Below are positions 37,027 through 48,387 of a stretch of 64,000 nucleotides of DNA, one piece after another (the first letter of the stretch is position 1; each line of letters starts with the position of its first letter). Source of the stretch: Ilyonectria destructans (Eukaryota; Ascomycota; Sordariomycetes; Hypocreales; Nectriaceae). Below the pieces are notes generated by a model. The model saw only the letters and a program-made list of their open reading frames with translations, was not told the origin of the DNA and made no database searches. The stretch is taken from NCBI GenBank assembly GCA_020740775.1, contig JAHEWK010000002.1, forward strand, positions 1,488,001 to 1,552,000, in the 5' to 3' direction. Made by a program: the position numbers and the translations under genes.

Positions 37027-37332
37027 CTAGTGGCTGAAGTTGATGTTGTCGCAGGGAGTTCCGCAGTATCCGCAACAACGGCCGGGGATAACCCAAACCT
37101 CTTTGCCCGTGAGGGCGCATGTTGGACACCGAGTGCCAGGGACCTTGTTGGCTTTGACAACACGGTCCATGGCGTGGGATGCATCCAGGAGGTTGTTGGT
37201 TGCATCCCAGCGGCGAGTGACGCCATTGGGTTCCGAGGGAACGGTTGTGGCAGGGGACGCTTCCCCCGTTTGGACATCCCAGGCAAGCATCTGGGATGAG
37301 GGCACCAGTTGTTGATATCGTGATAGGGCCAT
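37027..37332 (-). CDS. Small zinc-ribbon-like protein
   Basis: A 101-residue protein from the ATG at 37332 (MALSRYQQLVPSSQ), set in a good context (ACAATGGCC) after a CA-rich leader. The N-terminal two thirds are polar. The C-terminus has two cysteine pairs, RCPTCALTGKEVWVIPGR then CCGYCGTPC, spaced like a treble-clef or zinc-ribbon knuckle. The function is unknown. A longer frame in another phase over the same DNA is proline- and serine-rich and lacks motifs, so I prefer this one. It is supported by the motif and context only. Confidence 0.5.
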   Translation of the reverse strand: MALSRYQQLVPSSQMLAWDVQTGEASPATTVPSEPNGVTRRWDATNNLLDASHAMDRVVKANKVPGTRCPTCALTGKEVWVIPGRCCGYCGTPCDNINFSH

Positions 37333-40218
37333 TGTAAAAAGTTGTGTTTGCAATGTCAAGGTGTTGTGATAAACGTGGGGGAGTGGATAGGGTGGACCCA
37401 GACGATGAGGTTGTAAGAGAGTTCAAGAGACAATGTATCAGCAGCTTGCGATGGTCTGGACTGGCGCAATGTGTGGGGGCAAGATGGGATTTATGGTTTT
37501 GGGACGGCGACAGACTAGGAGACGATCGCGGTATGACAGTGTATCCCGGCGATGCCTCGCGAGGCCGGGAAGGGTAAGGGCAAGGGCACGAGGACGGGCT
37601 CGACGAAAGCTTCAATACGTACCCTGCCAACCTGCACAATGTTAATGTGGGCTGCGCTGCCATCTGATGATCGTTAGGTGGCCGGCCGAGGGTCTGGGTA
37701 GACATGCTCGGTGCCGGCGGCGGCGGCGGCAGCAACAAGACCTGTCATATCGACTGCTGTGAGACTCCGGCTTGTCATTAGTTACTAGACAACTTGGTGG
37801 CGCCGCCCTTGGGAAACTGGTCCGCCCAAACGGGGGGCGGGGTCCATTTGCCTTCTGTGTCTAGAGTGTGTCCCCGTACTCGCGACTTGTCTTTCCTTGT
37901 CTTTTCCTGTGCCTTTGAACTAGGGGTGGCTAATGGCCAATGGCCCCGAGAGGAGGGGGGTGTGAGTTGCCGACCTACGCACTGCGTAGCACATCGTGGC
38001 CAAGAGGCGTGTCTGCAATTTCTGACCCATCACGAATCCCCTTCTGACATGGGGATTAAAACACCGCGAGCATCAAGACATGTTGAGTGGCAAGGAGAGG
38101 GAGCGACCGGACCGGGCGCCAGGGAGGAAGGGGGGGGTTCAACGGGAACGGACGGGGGTGGGCGTGGTTGGTGACTGGAGAGAAAAGCAAAGATGTGACT
38201 GCTCGTTCTGGCTGGCTCCAAGGGTCACGATGCTTGGGAGCCCACGACGCTGATGGTAAAAGCCGACGCGGGAATTTGCGGTGGGCAAGGAGCTACACAC
38301 CATCAAGGTCGTGATTCAGTCTTTGACCGACCAGGAGAAACATTAGGTTGAGCCTGGCGCACGTCGACGGCCGGGGTCCAAAGCCCCGACAGACGATCTC
38401 GAGATATTCCAAAACCGCGGCCGCCATCAACCCCAGAACCTGGACGGAAGCGCACCGGGTCGCTGGAATGTTTGACCCTGGAGGCCACCAGAAGACCAAG
38501 GGCCAGCAAGAGGGCCCTCCATCACTCTGACACCCACCCCCTCCCTTGGAGTGATCGCCCGCGCATCAGGCAATCTCACCGACGTGCTGGAGTTGGGGGC
38601 TCCACATCTCCACATCGGCCGTGAGGCATCGGGTCCACCTCGATTCTGTGGCGGCTACTCCGCGGTCTGCACCACCCTGTGCGACCTTTTTCAACGTGTG
38701 GCCGGCCTCGTTACGGTGCCCGTGTATTTTCGGGATTGGAGCGCCAGAGGGCATGGTCAAGGCACCGAAATATATCGGGCGGTGTGTGTGATCTCAGTCT
38801 CACAGGTCTCAGAGTCTGGAGTCTAGGGCCTTCAACGGTGTAACGGCGCAACGGCCGTGTAACCGCAATGGGGGTATGCATGCAGCAATTGCCTTGGGAT
38901 CAAAGCACCGTGCGGTCAGGCTCGGCACCTCAATTTTCAAAGCGGAGAGACGAGAAGTGAAGCGAGAGTGACGTGGGATGCGGGAGGAGAGCTGAGCCGC
39001 AGAGGTCACTGCCGCGGCGCGCGAAAGCTGGTTCTGGTCAAGGTGGGTGGCTGCACACGCACATCGCACATCGGCTCCTTTCCCAGCCGGGGGGCCAAGG
39101 AATATTCGGGACAATGGCCCGCTCGTGCAATCAATCTTGGCGAGTGCGATTGAGAGGACCGGCAAAGAATCTGGGAAGTTTTTCATGGCCCATGGAGCCC
39201 ATGGAGCCTAGGGAGCCCAGGGAGTCCCCATCTAAGCCACGACCACGCCCGCGACTAGGATAACTAGTTCCTGATGCGAGGTTATAATGGGCTCCCGTTG
39301 GGATGGGATGCTCCTGCAGCCGGGATTGGCTGGGGCCGCCTTTCAGCCGCCAAAGTGCCGCTCACGTCGAGTCTTAGGACAGGGTAGGCTGGGTAAGCTG
39401 AGACGTAGGTTTAGCGGTGCGTTGGTCTACGCCTCCCAGCCTGGCCCCAATGCATCCGCTATGGTGCTGCGGTCTGGCCTTGGCCTTGTCGGCTGATTGA
39501 CGCCCCAGATTAGGTCGCCAGTTCAGCAGGGGAAAAGGCGTGTACTGTGTGTACGCAAGACTGCAGACCGGTATACGTGGTAGGGTACAAAGCAATCGGC
39601 AAAGTCCGCATACGTGCTAAGGTCTCCTAGCGCTTGCTGTCCGGAGTTGGCATGCATGTAGGTTGACCTGGCTCGTCTTGATCCTATCATGATAGGCTCC
39701 ATAGTGCAGCCGCACATCAACCGCCACGACGATCAGTCTGTACAACGTCTGTCTCATCAAAAGGCATCCCGTCCATCTTACTGGTAAGCAATTACCCTTG
39801 GTTTGTCCAGGCCTCGGCCAAACTGACAAAAAGCAACAAATCACAGGTTGGTTGTGTTGTTACACCCGGCGTTGCGCATCGACCGTTGAACGGCCTCTCA
39901 GCCAGCCGGAGCGGCGCTGGCGGGTTGCGCGCTTCCCACGCTATTTGAGACTGGCTGCGGCGTTCGCTTGACGGGCCGACAGGGCCTCACTCTTAGGTAG
40001 GGTCGGTAGGTACTGTAGTTACACCGTACTGTAGGGACTGTAGTCTTAGGCGGCCAAGGCACGAAACACCACTGGTTAGCTCCCGTCGGCAAGTCAGTCT
40101 TGGCGGGATGTTACAGGGATCGCATGCCTTCGAGGCTTCGACGCTTCTCTGATCCTCCGCTTCTTCCTCCCGATTCACGAAGTAGCACCCCTCCGTGTTG
40201 CCCTACACCTCGGTTCGG

Positions 40219-40243
40219 TTCAGTTCAGTTCAGTTCAGTTCAG
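40219..40243. repeat. Pentanucleotide tandem repeat (TTCAG)5
   Basis: Five perfect TTCAG copies, preceded by one variant copy (TTCGG). Confidence 0.9.
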
Positions 40244-40498
40244 CGCAGCACTGCTGTTGCATGTCTCGTCGACGGGTGCGACGTATGTACCGCATCCCCT
40301 GCCGTCTCCAATCACACCGTTACATCACATATATCCACCGCTGCATCTGGATCTCGCAAATCTCATCTCATCCCTCTACCCACGGCAGCCCACCAAAGCA
40401 AATCCCCCCCACTCGCTCGTCATGCACCCTCTTTCCTGGCCGGTCCCAAAGCCCAACCCGCCTGCATCACGGCTCCTCCTCCTTCAGCACCCTCCGCG

Positions 40499-40532
40499 GC
40501 GCCCACTCCGGCGCCCACTCCGGCGCCCCTCC
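40499..40532. repeat. Short 12-bp tandem repeat
   Basis: Two complete copies of GCGCCCACTCCG and part of a third, GC-rich. Confidence 0.75.
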
Positions 40533-42723
40533 CCCTTGGTGCTCTTCCAAATCAACCCTTGCTTCCTTTCCCGTCCAAGCCATGGTTCCGGTATTGCTTT
40601 TTTATTCACCGGGCCCCCAGCAACCCACCGCCGGACGGCAGGCATGCGTCTCGGTTCTGACGCCATCACCTGACGGGCTAGCTGGGCGTATTGGAACGAC
40701 GCAATACTCGGTAAGTTGCAGGAGGTTCCAGCTGACTAACCTGACGAACGACTCTCTTCGGCCGAGACGAAACGCCATGGGTGACGTCCGCCATCCAATG
40801 ATCCAACTCAACCCGCGGCCTTCAGCTCTCCCCGTTCGCCCCAACAGCCTCCGTCTCATCCATTCGCTCGCCTCGCGGTTGGTGTCGATCGCAACAACCA
40901 TATCTGCGGCGCCACGATCGGGACACCCTTCGGTCCTTGTTCTCCGGCGGCCTCCGTTCTTCGTGCATCTTTCTGCGCCTCTTTCCTTGAACCCTCGTGG
41001 CCGCCTTGACCTCCAGTTCGTTCGCGGGTGTGCATTAGGGAGTCCCTAGGGAGTCCATCCTCATTATGGGCAGTACCTAGCATGGTCAATCACCAACACT
41101 TCCCCACTCCGCCCATGATTAGCCCAGAGCCCAAGAAATTCAAAGGGCCTAAGAAGCCAAGCAGGATGCGGTCTGTCTGCCAATGCGCGCATCAGCGTCC
41201 TCGAACCCTCCACATCTCCCTCCGGTCTGCATTTGAATTTGTGTTTGCATTTTTTGCCACCTCGTGATCGACTGCCGGCGCAGCAGCAGCGCATGACTGG
41301 CCGCTGACTCTCTGATCTTCACCATGCGTGGCATTCTCTTCCGCCTTCCAACCATCCGATGATACCGCCTTTTCGTCTCTTGGGTTCAGTACGGTGTAAA
41401 CACTAGGCACTTAGACATCACCGCTACCGCGACGTATCAGAAACCACCTCATGATATGTCGACTTTTCAACACCATCCCGCATTTGCCGGTCAGAATACG
41501 CCCATGACGCCAGTCCAGCCGCCCCAAAATTTTGGATTTCTTTACTTTGGCCATCTCGGTTATTTCACCGCCTGAGACGCGGAATAGTGGCTCCGAGTGG
41601 GTTGGCATACCTCAACCAGGATGGATGAAAGACAGACGGTGGGCGAGAGCGAGCACACACTTGGTTTTTTTGCTCCCGTGCCAGCTGAGCAAGAAGAGTC
41701 TTGCTTTTTGACCCCCACCCACGGCGTCTGCCAGACAATCTTCGACCCCTGACAGGTTACTCATGTATCCCAACGATCTAGGGGCGCATTCGGTATGCAG
41801 TCGGCTTCAGTGGCAGTTGCTTTTTGCTACTCCACTCCAATCACAGCCATCCTTTCAGGCCGCCAACCAATGCTTCTAGCCGGGCCCTATACTAGCGAGC
41901 GACGCACTGGGAACGCCAACGCCCCCTGAGATCCTTTGGGTCGTGCAGGAGCAGCGGGTCTGCCGAGGTATGTGGAGGTATGTGCCATGGGGAGTTCTGC
42001 ATCACCCGAACATATTGACCGCCAATTGGCCTGATATTCATTCATGTCCAAGTTCCATGGGATTTCGTAGAGGCGCCCTAACTCCCTACAGCTAAGAACA
42101 ACCGCAACTAATCTCGATATAGGGGGAAAGGCGAGACTCCACAATCCATGAGAGAGAAAAAGGAAGCAAAGGACGCTACCAATGATCAATTTGTGAATGT
42201 AATACGAGCGGTTGCGCAGTTCCAGACGAAACTAGAGCAATCTCAGCTTGGATCTGCCTGTCACGCTCAACCAAAATCTCTCGGCAGACGGCAGTTGCTT
42301 TTGCCAAACAGAAGCAAGCAAGCCACCGCACCCGTTTCCAACTTCCCTCACACACTGTGCCCAGACGATTCCCATAGCGGTGCAGTACCACTTCTTCCCC
42401 TAACCCACCAAGCCCTCTGGATTTACAGGGCATCCTCGCCCCGTTCCAACCAGCTGCCCCGAGTACTATTCACGACAAATCGCAGCGAGTTTAGTTGCCA
42501 GAGTTGGCCTTTTCAATTGAGAGGCAAATACGGACCCCACAGACGAGCATCATCACGGGACCACCGTCACACCTCAGAGCAGCCGCAGACATAGATTACA
42601 GCTAGGCAAAGGCTAGCGAGGTCCTTTGCTTCATCAACAATAAAACTACGGTCGCCCTGCGCTCTATTTCACAGACGACATCCACCAAGTGCATCACGGG
42701 ACTGATACCCCTGGCTGAGTCGC

Positions 42724-42933
42724 CTACGCCTCATTAGTTTGCATTGGATCGACCACCAGCGGGTCCTTCTGGATAGCACAGCTTGCCGCACTGGAGCCAG
42801 CGCCTGAGAGCCAATCTCCAGTGTGACGATTGTCCATGCTATTCGTCTGGGCGCATGTGCATTTAACGGCATTTGAAGATGGGCAATGTCCGCCCGCCCC
42901 GCAGCATGGTTCATTGCAGCTACATGGTTGCAT
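42724..42933 (-). CDS. Possible small cysteine-rich (metallothionein-like) protein
   Basis: A 69-codon frame beginning MQPCSCNEPCCGAGGHC and continuing with KCTCAQ. The first 27 residues hold seven cysteines in C-x-C and CC arrangements, the pattern used by metal-binding peptides. The remaining 42 residues are polar with one more cysteine. There is no signal peptide. It stands alone in a gene-poor block, and no promoter feature was identified. It may be a chance frame; the clustering of TGC codons is the only positive evidence. Confidence 0.28.
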   Translation of the reverse strand: MQPCSCNEPCCGAGGHCPSSNAVKCTCAQTNSMDNRHTGDWLSGAGSSAASCAIQKDPLVVDPMQTNEA

Positions 42934-45584
42934 TAGCACTCTTTGTTCGACGTTCCGTCACAGATTCCCGCAACATGCACCACATTTATCCCTGTTGGCC
43001 CTTTTCCCTGTCCCCGTCGCTTCTGCAGTTCCAGTATTCCGAAGCGTACCGATTGGCAGTGATAATTGGATAAAGTGCGATGGTCATTGAGGAAAATTCA
43101 TGGGCCAGGTTGAAACTAGCTTTGGGAACCAGGATCCCCAGGCCGGTGGGACCAAGTCACAGCCCTGTCCCCAATCTTCACAGGGCATCCAATCACGAAG
43201 CACATTGCAGCTTGTAAGTCAGGCAACGGCAACTGACTGACAACTCAGTGGCTCTCGACGAAAGTCTGGGAACCACTCTAAGATGGAAACACCTATGGTC
43301 GGGGGAAATGTGGGGAAGAAGCAAGCATCGACTCCGTTAATTCTGTTTGATGACGTGCTTATGAGGAAGGAAATTTCAGGCCGCCTGACAGGATTGATCC
43401 AGGTTGCCAGATCACAAATCAACAGCTGGAGGTCGGGTCCAGACCGAGCTCTAGACTTGCAGTGGCCTACGTTACATGTCACCTGTCTTGACATCACATC
43501 ATCGCTTCTTCGCAAGAACAACAGCCCACCTGCGATCGTCAAAAAGTGCATCATATCGGTGTACTGGTGTTAACACAAAGGAAGGCCATTGAAACCCGTG
43601 TTCGACTTCGCAAGCCTTGCAGATTGGAAATGCAACGCTACAGCATCCTTGCTACTCCTCCTCGGACGCAGTACCCGGGCCGGTGCAGGACCGCATAGAT
43701 TACTTGATGAATATTCCATGTACGAAGCACTGGTATCGTCGAGTACTAAGTACCTCTCTTGGAGCTATCCGCATTTTGGCGTTTTACACTGGCCCAATGC
43801 CTTGGACAGGCAACCCCTGCTCGACCCCACGGCTGGGAATGGATGATTCTCCGCGTTGCTGCCACACCTGCGATACGCAGACTAGCCGCATCTCAGCATC
43901 TACCCGCGGCGAACTATCGATCTGTTGCCATTTCGGCTCTACGCTATTGCCTAGTTGTTGCGCTATACTAGGGTTCTCCATGCTCCGCGGCTCCTGGGCT
44001 ATCTTGGGTGAGGTACGGACGATTATCATAGCCGCGATAGCCCTCATGCAGGTTGATGCTAGGCGGAATGCAGCCCGCTGTCAACCAGCAATCCGCACAG
44101 CGATCGTCACTTGCGTCAGTGGTTATGAGCACCGCGGTGGTTGGCCACAACCCAGGTGTTGTCACTCAGATATTCCAGGGCGCTTGATTCCATGGCATGA
44201 GAACCAGTTTCCTTTGCTCTCGTATGGCTACCGGAGCGATGGAGGCACAGCGCCCGGCGAAGCCCACACGCAGGAGGGCAATGCCATTAACCATCCCAAA
44301 CCAATGACGACAATGCGGAATCTCCAAGATGCTGCTGCTGCTGCTGCCGAGCCGAAAGCGAGGTGTCTCACGTCGGCGAAAACATACTGCATATCACCGT
44401 CGACTGGATACATCCGTGGTCCATGTCATTCTAACTATTGCATTCTTAGCGGACGACATTCAGATCGCACCAGTTCAGTCATCCCTGAGGGAGGGGGGTC
44501 GTTGCAGCGATTCGAACCCAGCGTCCGTTGAAGACAGGCCGCGGCCGCCTTTTGCAGGGCTTGTCGAGCAGCCCCGTTACTCCTGCGTACATAGTACCTT
44601 GGTCTGTCCGCCGGCTTGGCTGCAGCCCGGCGCCGCGAGGTAGACTGCGTTCCCGGCCACTCGGTCAAGACAGCAACCACTGTCATCAACCGAAACAGTG
44701 GGCAGCCTCGAGGGAAAAAGCAATCATACCGCCGTTCTCCTCCGGCGGCTTATCAAGCTTTATGCTATCCCAATTAGGCGCAGCCACCTACGATCGCCAT
44801 GCTCCCCCTCCTGAATGGCAATCGGGCATGCCGGCCTTCTGATACGAATGAGGCTGGCTGGAACCATAGTTCTGGATCGACATATCTCATCGCATAGGCT
44901 ATGTCGTTTGGGAATCATGCCCCGCTCCGGGGGGCTTGCAGACACTAGACACACTTCGCCGGCGCGTCATCAGGACACAACATGCAAGCCACTTACAGAG
45001 TACATTTGTGATTATGACATTGCGCTTAAAATCTAGGCGAACAAAAGTCATCTCTTTCAGCCTGTTTCTGACAGGTAACAACCACCACGGGATCGTCTCT
45101 GGGATCCAACCAGGATGTAACCCACCCTTCTAACGACAGGGCCGACTCAAAAGAAAACCTCCAGAAACTCCAGGTAGCCTTAACTCCGATATTGCTTTCT
45201 CCAGACTTGTCTTTCCCGTACATACTTCCTTGGGTCCGTGTGTAGCCCCCAAAATGGAAAAGATTGCTGCAAACATGTCTATCAGATACCCTCGCTCACC
45301 AGAAAAATAAAATAAAAATATGATGGTGTCCCAAACGCCGATCTTTCAACTCCGTAAATAGACGGGAAAGGATAGCCTGCCAAGAATCATAGTGACAGGC
45401 CGCGTGATGCAAAGGCCATCTAGCCTTAAACACCATCAGTAGTCCCTCCAATATCGGCCCGTAGCGCATTCCAGTCAGAGACACAAGTGACGCAAGCCAA
45501 GGTCGGTGAGTTGTTTTGGAGGGCCACAATCGCTCAGCGCTATACCCTGTGCGCTACTGCCGTCGCAATGTCAGACAGATCAGA
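42934..45584. other. Gene-poor region upstream of the phospholipase C 3' end
   Basis: No recognisable gene in about 2.6 kb. A 304-codon plus-strand frame at 43617-44531 has no motif and unlikely composition. The CTG repeat near 44325-44345 is short. Confidence 0.45.
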
Positions 45585-48387
45585 TCATGAAATGGTCTTC
45601 TCGACCTTGACGAGTAGTTTCCCGCCCTCAACGGGATAGCCACGAGAGTCCATGAGGCGCACGAATCGATAGCCATTGCGCAAGCGGTCTAGGCGGATGC
45701 AAGCCCAGGCGAGAAGTGGCGAACTGACAAAATTGGTCGAGTCGTCTTCAACCTTGAACCTAGAGGTAGAACACACATGTTAGTGCTATGCGGAAAAGAA
45801 ATGTGCAGCCACCCAGCCGTAATTGCGATCCACAAATGCAGCAGCTCCCCGATGGATAGGCCGGCCTTGCGACACTTGTCGGCAGCCTGTTGAAAGGCTC
45901 TCGTCATCATCGGACCATTTTGAGTCCCTCAAAGTTGCCTAGTTGAACAAGCGTGCGGACGCAAACCCGGCGCCGCGGACAGTTTCTCGGGAATGCTCAT
46001 GTCTCACAATTTGAGTGGGCCGCATGAGAGAGGCCTCAAAACGCTTGTTTCTCCCGAAACTGTCGGTCCAGACCAATAGGATTGTGCGCTGGCAGGAAAT
46101 CCGGGTGGGTGTTTCATGACAGCTCATCCACTGCTGAACTCTCGGAACGGCCAACGACCGGGCTATCACTTGAGCCATGTTCCCGATCCCGCGATGGGGT
46201 GGCTGATTGCCTTGTTTCCAGCAGACTCAATCACGAGGCAGAGGAACGATAACAAACAAAAGTGACGCAAGGGAGGCTGGCCAGTAGGAGGTGCAGAACG
46301 GCCAGGTGTGGGAAAGAAAAAGTATGACAACTCACCTGATGAAGCCCAGCTCCTCCACGACTTTGGGAATGTTGAGGAACTCAAGGAGCGAACCATTGGG
46401 CCCGAAAATGGGGTGGTTCGACTTGCCCACGTCCGACTTCTGCTTGTACTTGCACTCTCCATCCCGTTCCGTCTCATCTGGCCTTCCAACGTGAAGCTCT
46501 GCCTTGATGAGAGGGCGGATGGTACTCGCGCTACGAGTGTTATCATTCACATCACCCTCTTGGATGGGGATGTGCCGGCCGGCGAAGAGAGTTATCTTCA
46601 AATTCAGGGTGCGACCGGGAGCAGCCTCGCTCTGAGTCTCGGTCGATTTGTTGGAGCTCAGGTAGCCTGGTGGTTTGAGAACCCAGCCCTTTGTGTCTGC
46701 GAACATGCCCTCGTTGAGCATCATTCCCTCGTCGACATTCTGCCAGTTCATGGCCACCATTTGGACGCCACCGCGCCAGAAGAGGCTCGGGTCGGGGTTC
46801 GAGCTATCAATCCTATGTCCAGCAGGGAAGGCTCGCATGAAGTAGCCCTTGTTGTGAGTGAACATTTCGCGATGCTGCTTTTGGTTGAGCTCAAGGATGC
46901 GGTTCTCACTGATGGAGAAAATGTGAGGGGGAATCTTAGCCTCCGGCGTCGCGAGGCTCTTGAAATGCTGACTTCGCGTATAGATGGCCAGGCTACCGAG
47001 ACTTTCGCAGATAGGGACCTTGGCGCTCTTGGAATCTGGAGGGATACAGCCAGGCGCTGATGAACCTGAGATGAGGAAACGGCGCTCAGGCTCATCCTCA
47101 GAACCAGAAGCGTCCTCGTCATGGGCATAAATTGCGGGCAGCTGCACGGCGGACGGCGGCACGGTGGAAGGCGGGACCAAGATCTTAGAGTGGGCTTTCT
47201 TGACCTTGATGAGAATCTTATTCCTCAAGTCCCCCAGCTTGGGAAGCCTGAACCTGGGGTCGCAGTCTTCAAAAGGAGCATCCAAGAGCATACTCCCCCA
47301 TTCTTCCTTCATTATTTTCACCATTACTTCCTGCTGGCTCGTGTCTGTGTGAACCTCGAGGCTAATGATGATGGGCAGGTCGTTATCCACGAATGCAGTC
47401 TCCTTAATCGCCTGGCAAACCTCTCGGAAGCCGCATGGGGCGGTAAATGTCCAGCCATGCGTTACAATAGGTTCGCCACGCGGTGGTGGTGGTTGTCGTA
47501 CACGTGGTCTACCCAGTCGAGGGGTATCGATACAATCGTGGGACTCCTTAGGGTCCACGGAGAACTGAGTGCTCGACCTAGGGGACGGCTCCGTATCCCG
47601 TTGACTGGTAGCGCTGGCACTGCGCGACCGATTTCCGGACTTCTCAATAAGGTAATGAACTGTATCCCCGACGGTGTCGATGACGGCCGTGGCCGCATTG
47701 GGGAACGAACTGCCTGAGAGGCCACGCCCGTGCCCCTTCGCAGACCTTGAGCTGCTTGGTGATGCGATGGCATTTCCATTCCAGACGTCGATTTCGATGC
47801 AACGGCACCCGCTTCGGAGAGCCTGTTCGCGGCATTCGTTAGCAAATGGCATGTGGTTTGTTGAAAGAAGGCCTACGAACCTTCTTGTATTCATTCGGTG
47901 AGCTAACCGAAGCGAGCTGGTTTCCGCTCGAGTAGGTGTTGTGGCTGCTATTGATGAAGTAGTTCGTCAAAGGCTTCGAGAGATCCTTTTCTGGGAGAGG
48001 ACCCGCGGCTTCCCATGGATAATCATGGACCCAGGTGTAAAGGAAATCGCCCAGAGAGTATTCCGCCTTGTCCAAGTTGACGTGAGCCTCGCCCTGAACG
48101 TCCTTCAGGAATTCAACAAACTTGGCCCGAGGTAGTGTGGCGTGGGAACCGCACAATTCGCGGTATACTCGCTGGAGGATATCGTGCATGTCGCTTGTAA
48201 TATCGAGCTGTGGGAGAGAGGGCTGTGTCGAGGTCCCGCTGGAGCTTTCGTCGGATATCGTGGACTTTGGAGCCAGAATATGATGGGGGGCGTGAGCGGG
48301 AGTTACAACTGAAATTGACATGCCAACCATCCGCCGGACGAAATGGCCGGATTTGGAGTTGGAGTTGGAGTTGGCAAAGATGGACAT
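45585..48387 (-). CDS. Phosphoinositide-specific phospholipase C (delta-like)
   Basis: The enzyme cleaves PI(4,5)P2 at the membrane to diacylglycerol and inositol trisphosphate in calcium signalling. Three exons (48387-47881, 47822-46336, 45759-45585) give 722 residues. The N-terminus has a Ser/Asn repeat and then an EF-hand-like helical region. The X domain has the first catalytic His at about 149 in NSSHNTYSSGNQ, then CRCIEIDVWNG with the calcium-binding Glu and Asp, the second His in THGWTFTAPCGF and the Glu in IIISLEVHTD. A Ser-rich insert of about 90 residues splits the X domain. The Y domain follows (YTRSQHFKSL, ENRILELNQ, RAFPAGHRIDSSNPDP, GVQMVAMNWQN), then a C2 domain (LNLKITLFAGRHIP). 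The last exon (FKVEDDS, WACIRLDRLRNGYRFV) completes the C2 domain. The intron between the last two exons is 576 nt, roughly ten times the local norm. Confidence 0.9.
45978..46064. repeat. Imperfect inverted repeat inside the long phospholipase C intron
   Basis: GACAGTTTCTCGGGA at 45978-45992 is matched by the inverted TCCCGAAACTGTC at 46052-46064, with a two-base bulge. Between them lie shorter nested inverted pieces (CTCATG with CATGAG, TTTGAG with CTCAAA, the latter partly interleaved). The transcript could fold into a hairpin. It may equally be the remnant of a small insertion element. Confidence 0.5.

Larger units (their letters stand above)
37333..42723. other. Gene-poor region
   Basis: No credible gene was found in about 5.4 kb. 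Several long frames exist (for example one of 284 codons at 40195-41049), but their composition is irregular and frames of similar length overlap them in other phases. Short tandem repeats occur near 40219 and 40499. Confidence 0.45.

Noticed and set aside
36926..37738. A 270-codon minus-strand frame over the zinc-ribbon gene
   Set aside because: Pro/Ser-rich without motifs; the overlapping shorter frame has the conserved cysteine knuckle and a good start context.
40195..41049. A 284-codon plus-strand frame
   Set aside because: It runs through tandem repeats, has irregular composition and competes with equally long frames in other phases.
44490..44530. A GATTCGAACC element suggesting a tRNA T loop
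   Set aside because: The flanking bases do not pair into a T stem, and no anticodon or acceptor stem could be built.
43617..44531. A 304-codon plus-strand frame
   Set aside because: No domain, membrane pattern or codon bias like the real genes; likely chance in a GC-rich region.
45897..45930. A box-C-like ATGATGA on the minus strand inside the long intron, suggesting a C/D snoRNA
   Set aside because: No box D or terminal stem at a suitable distance.
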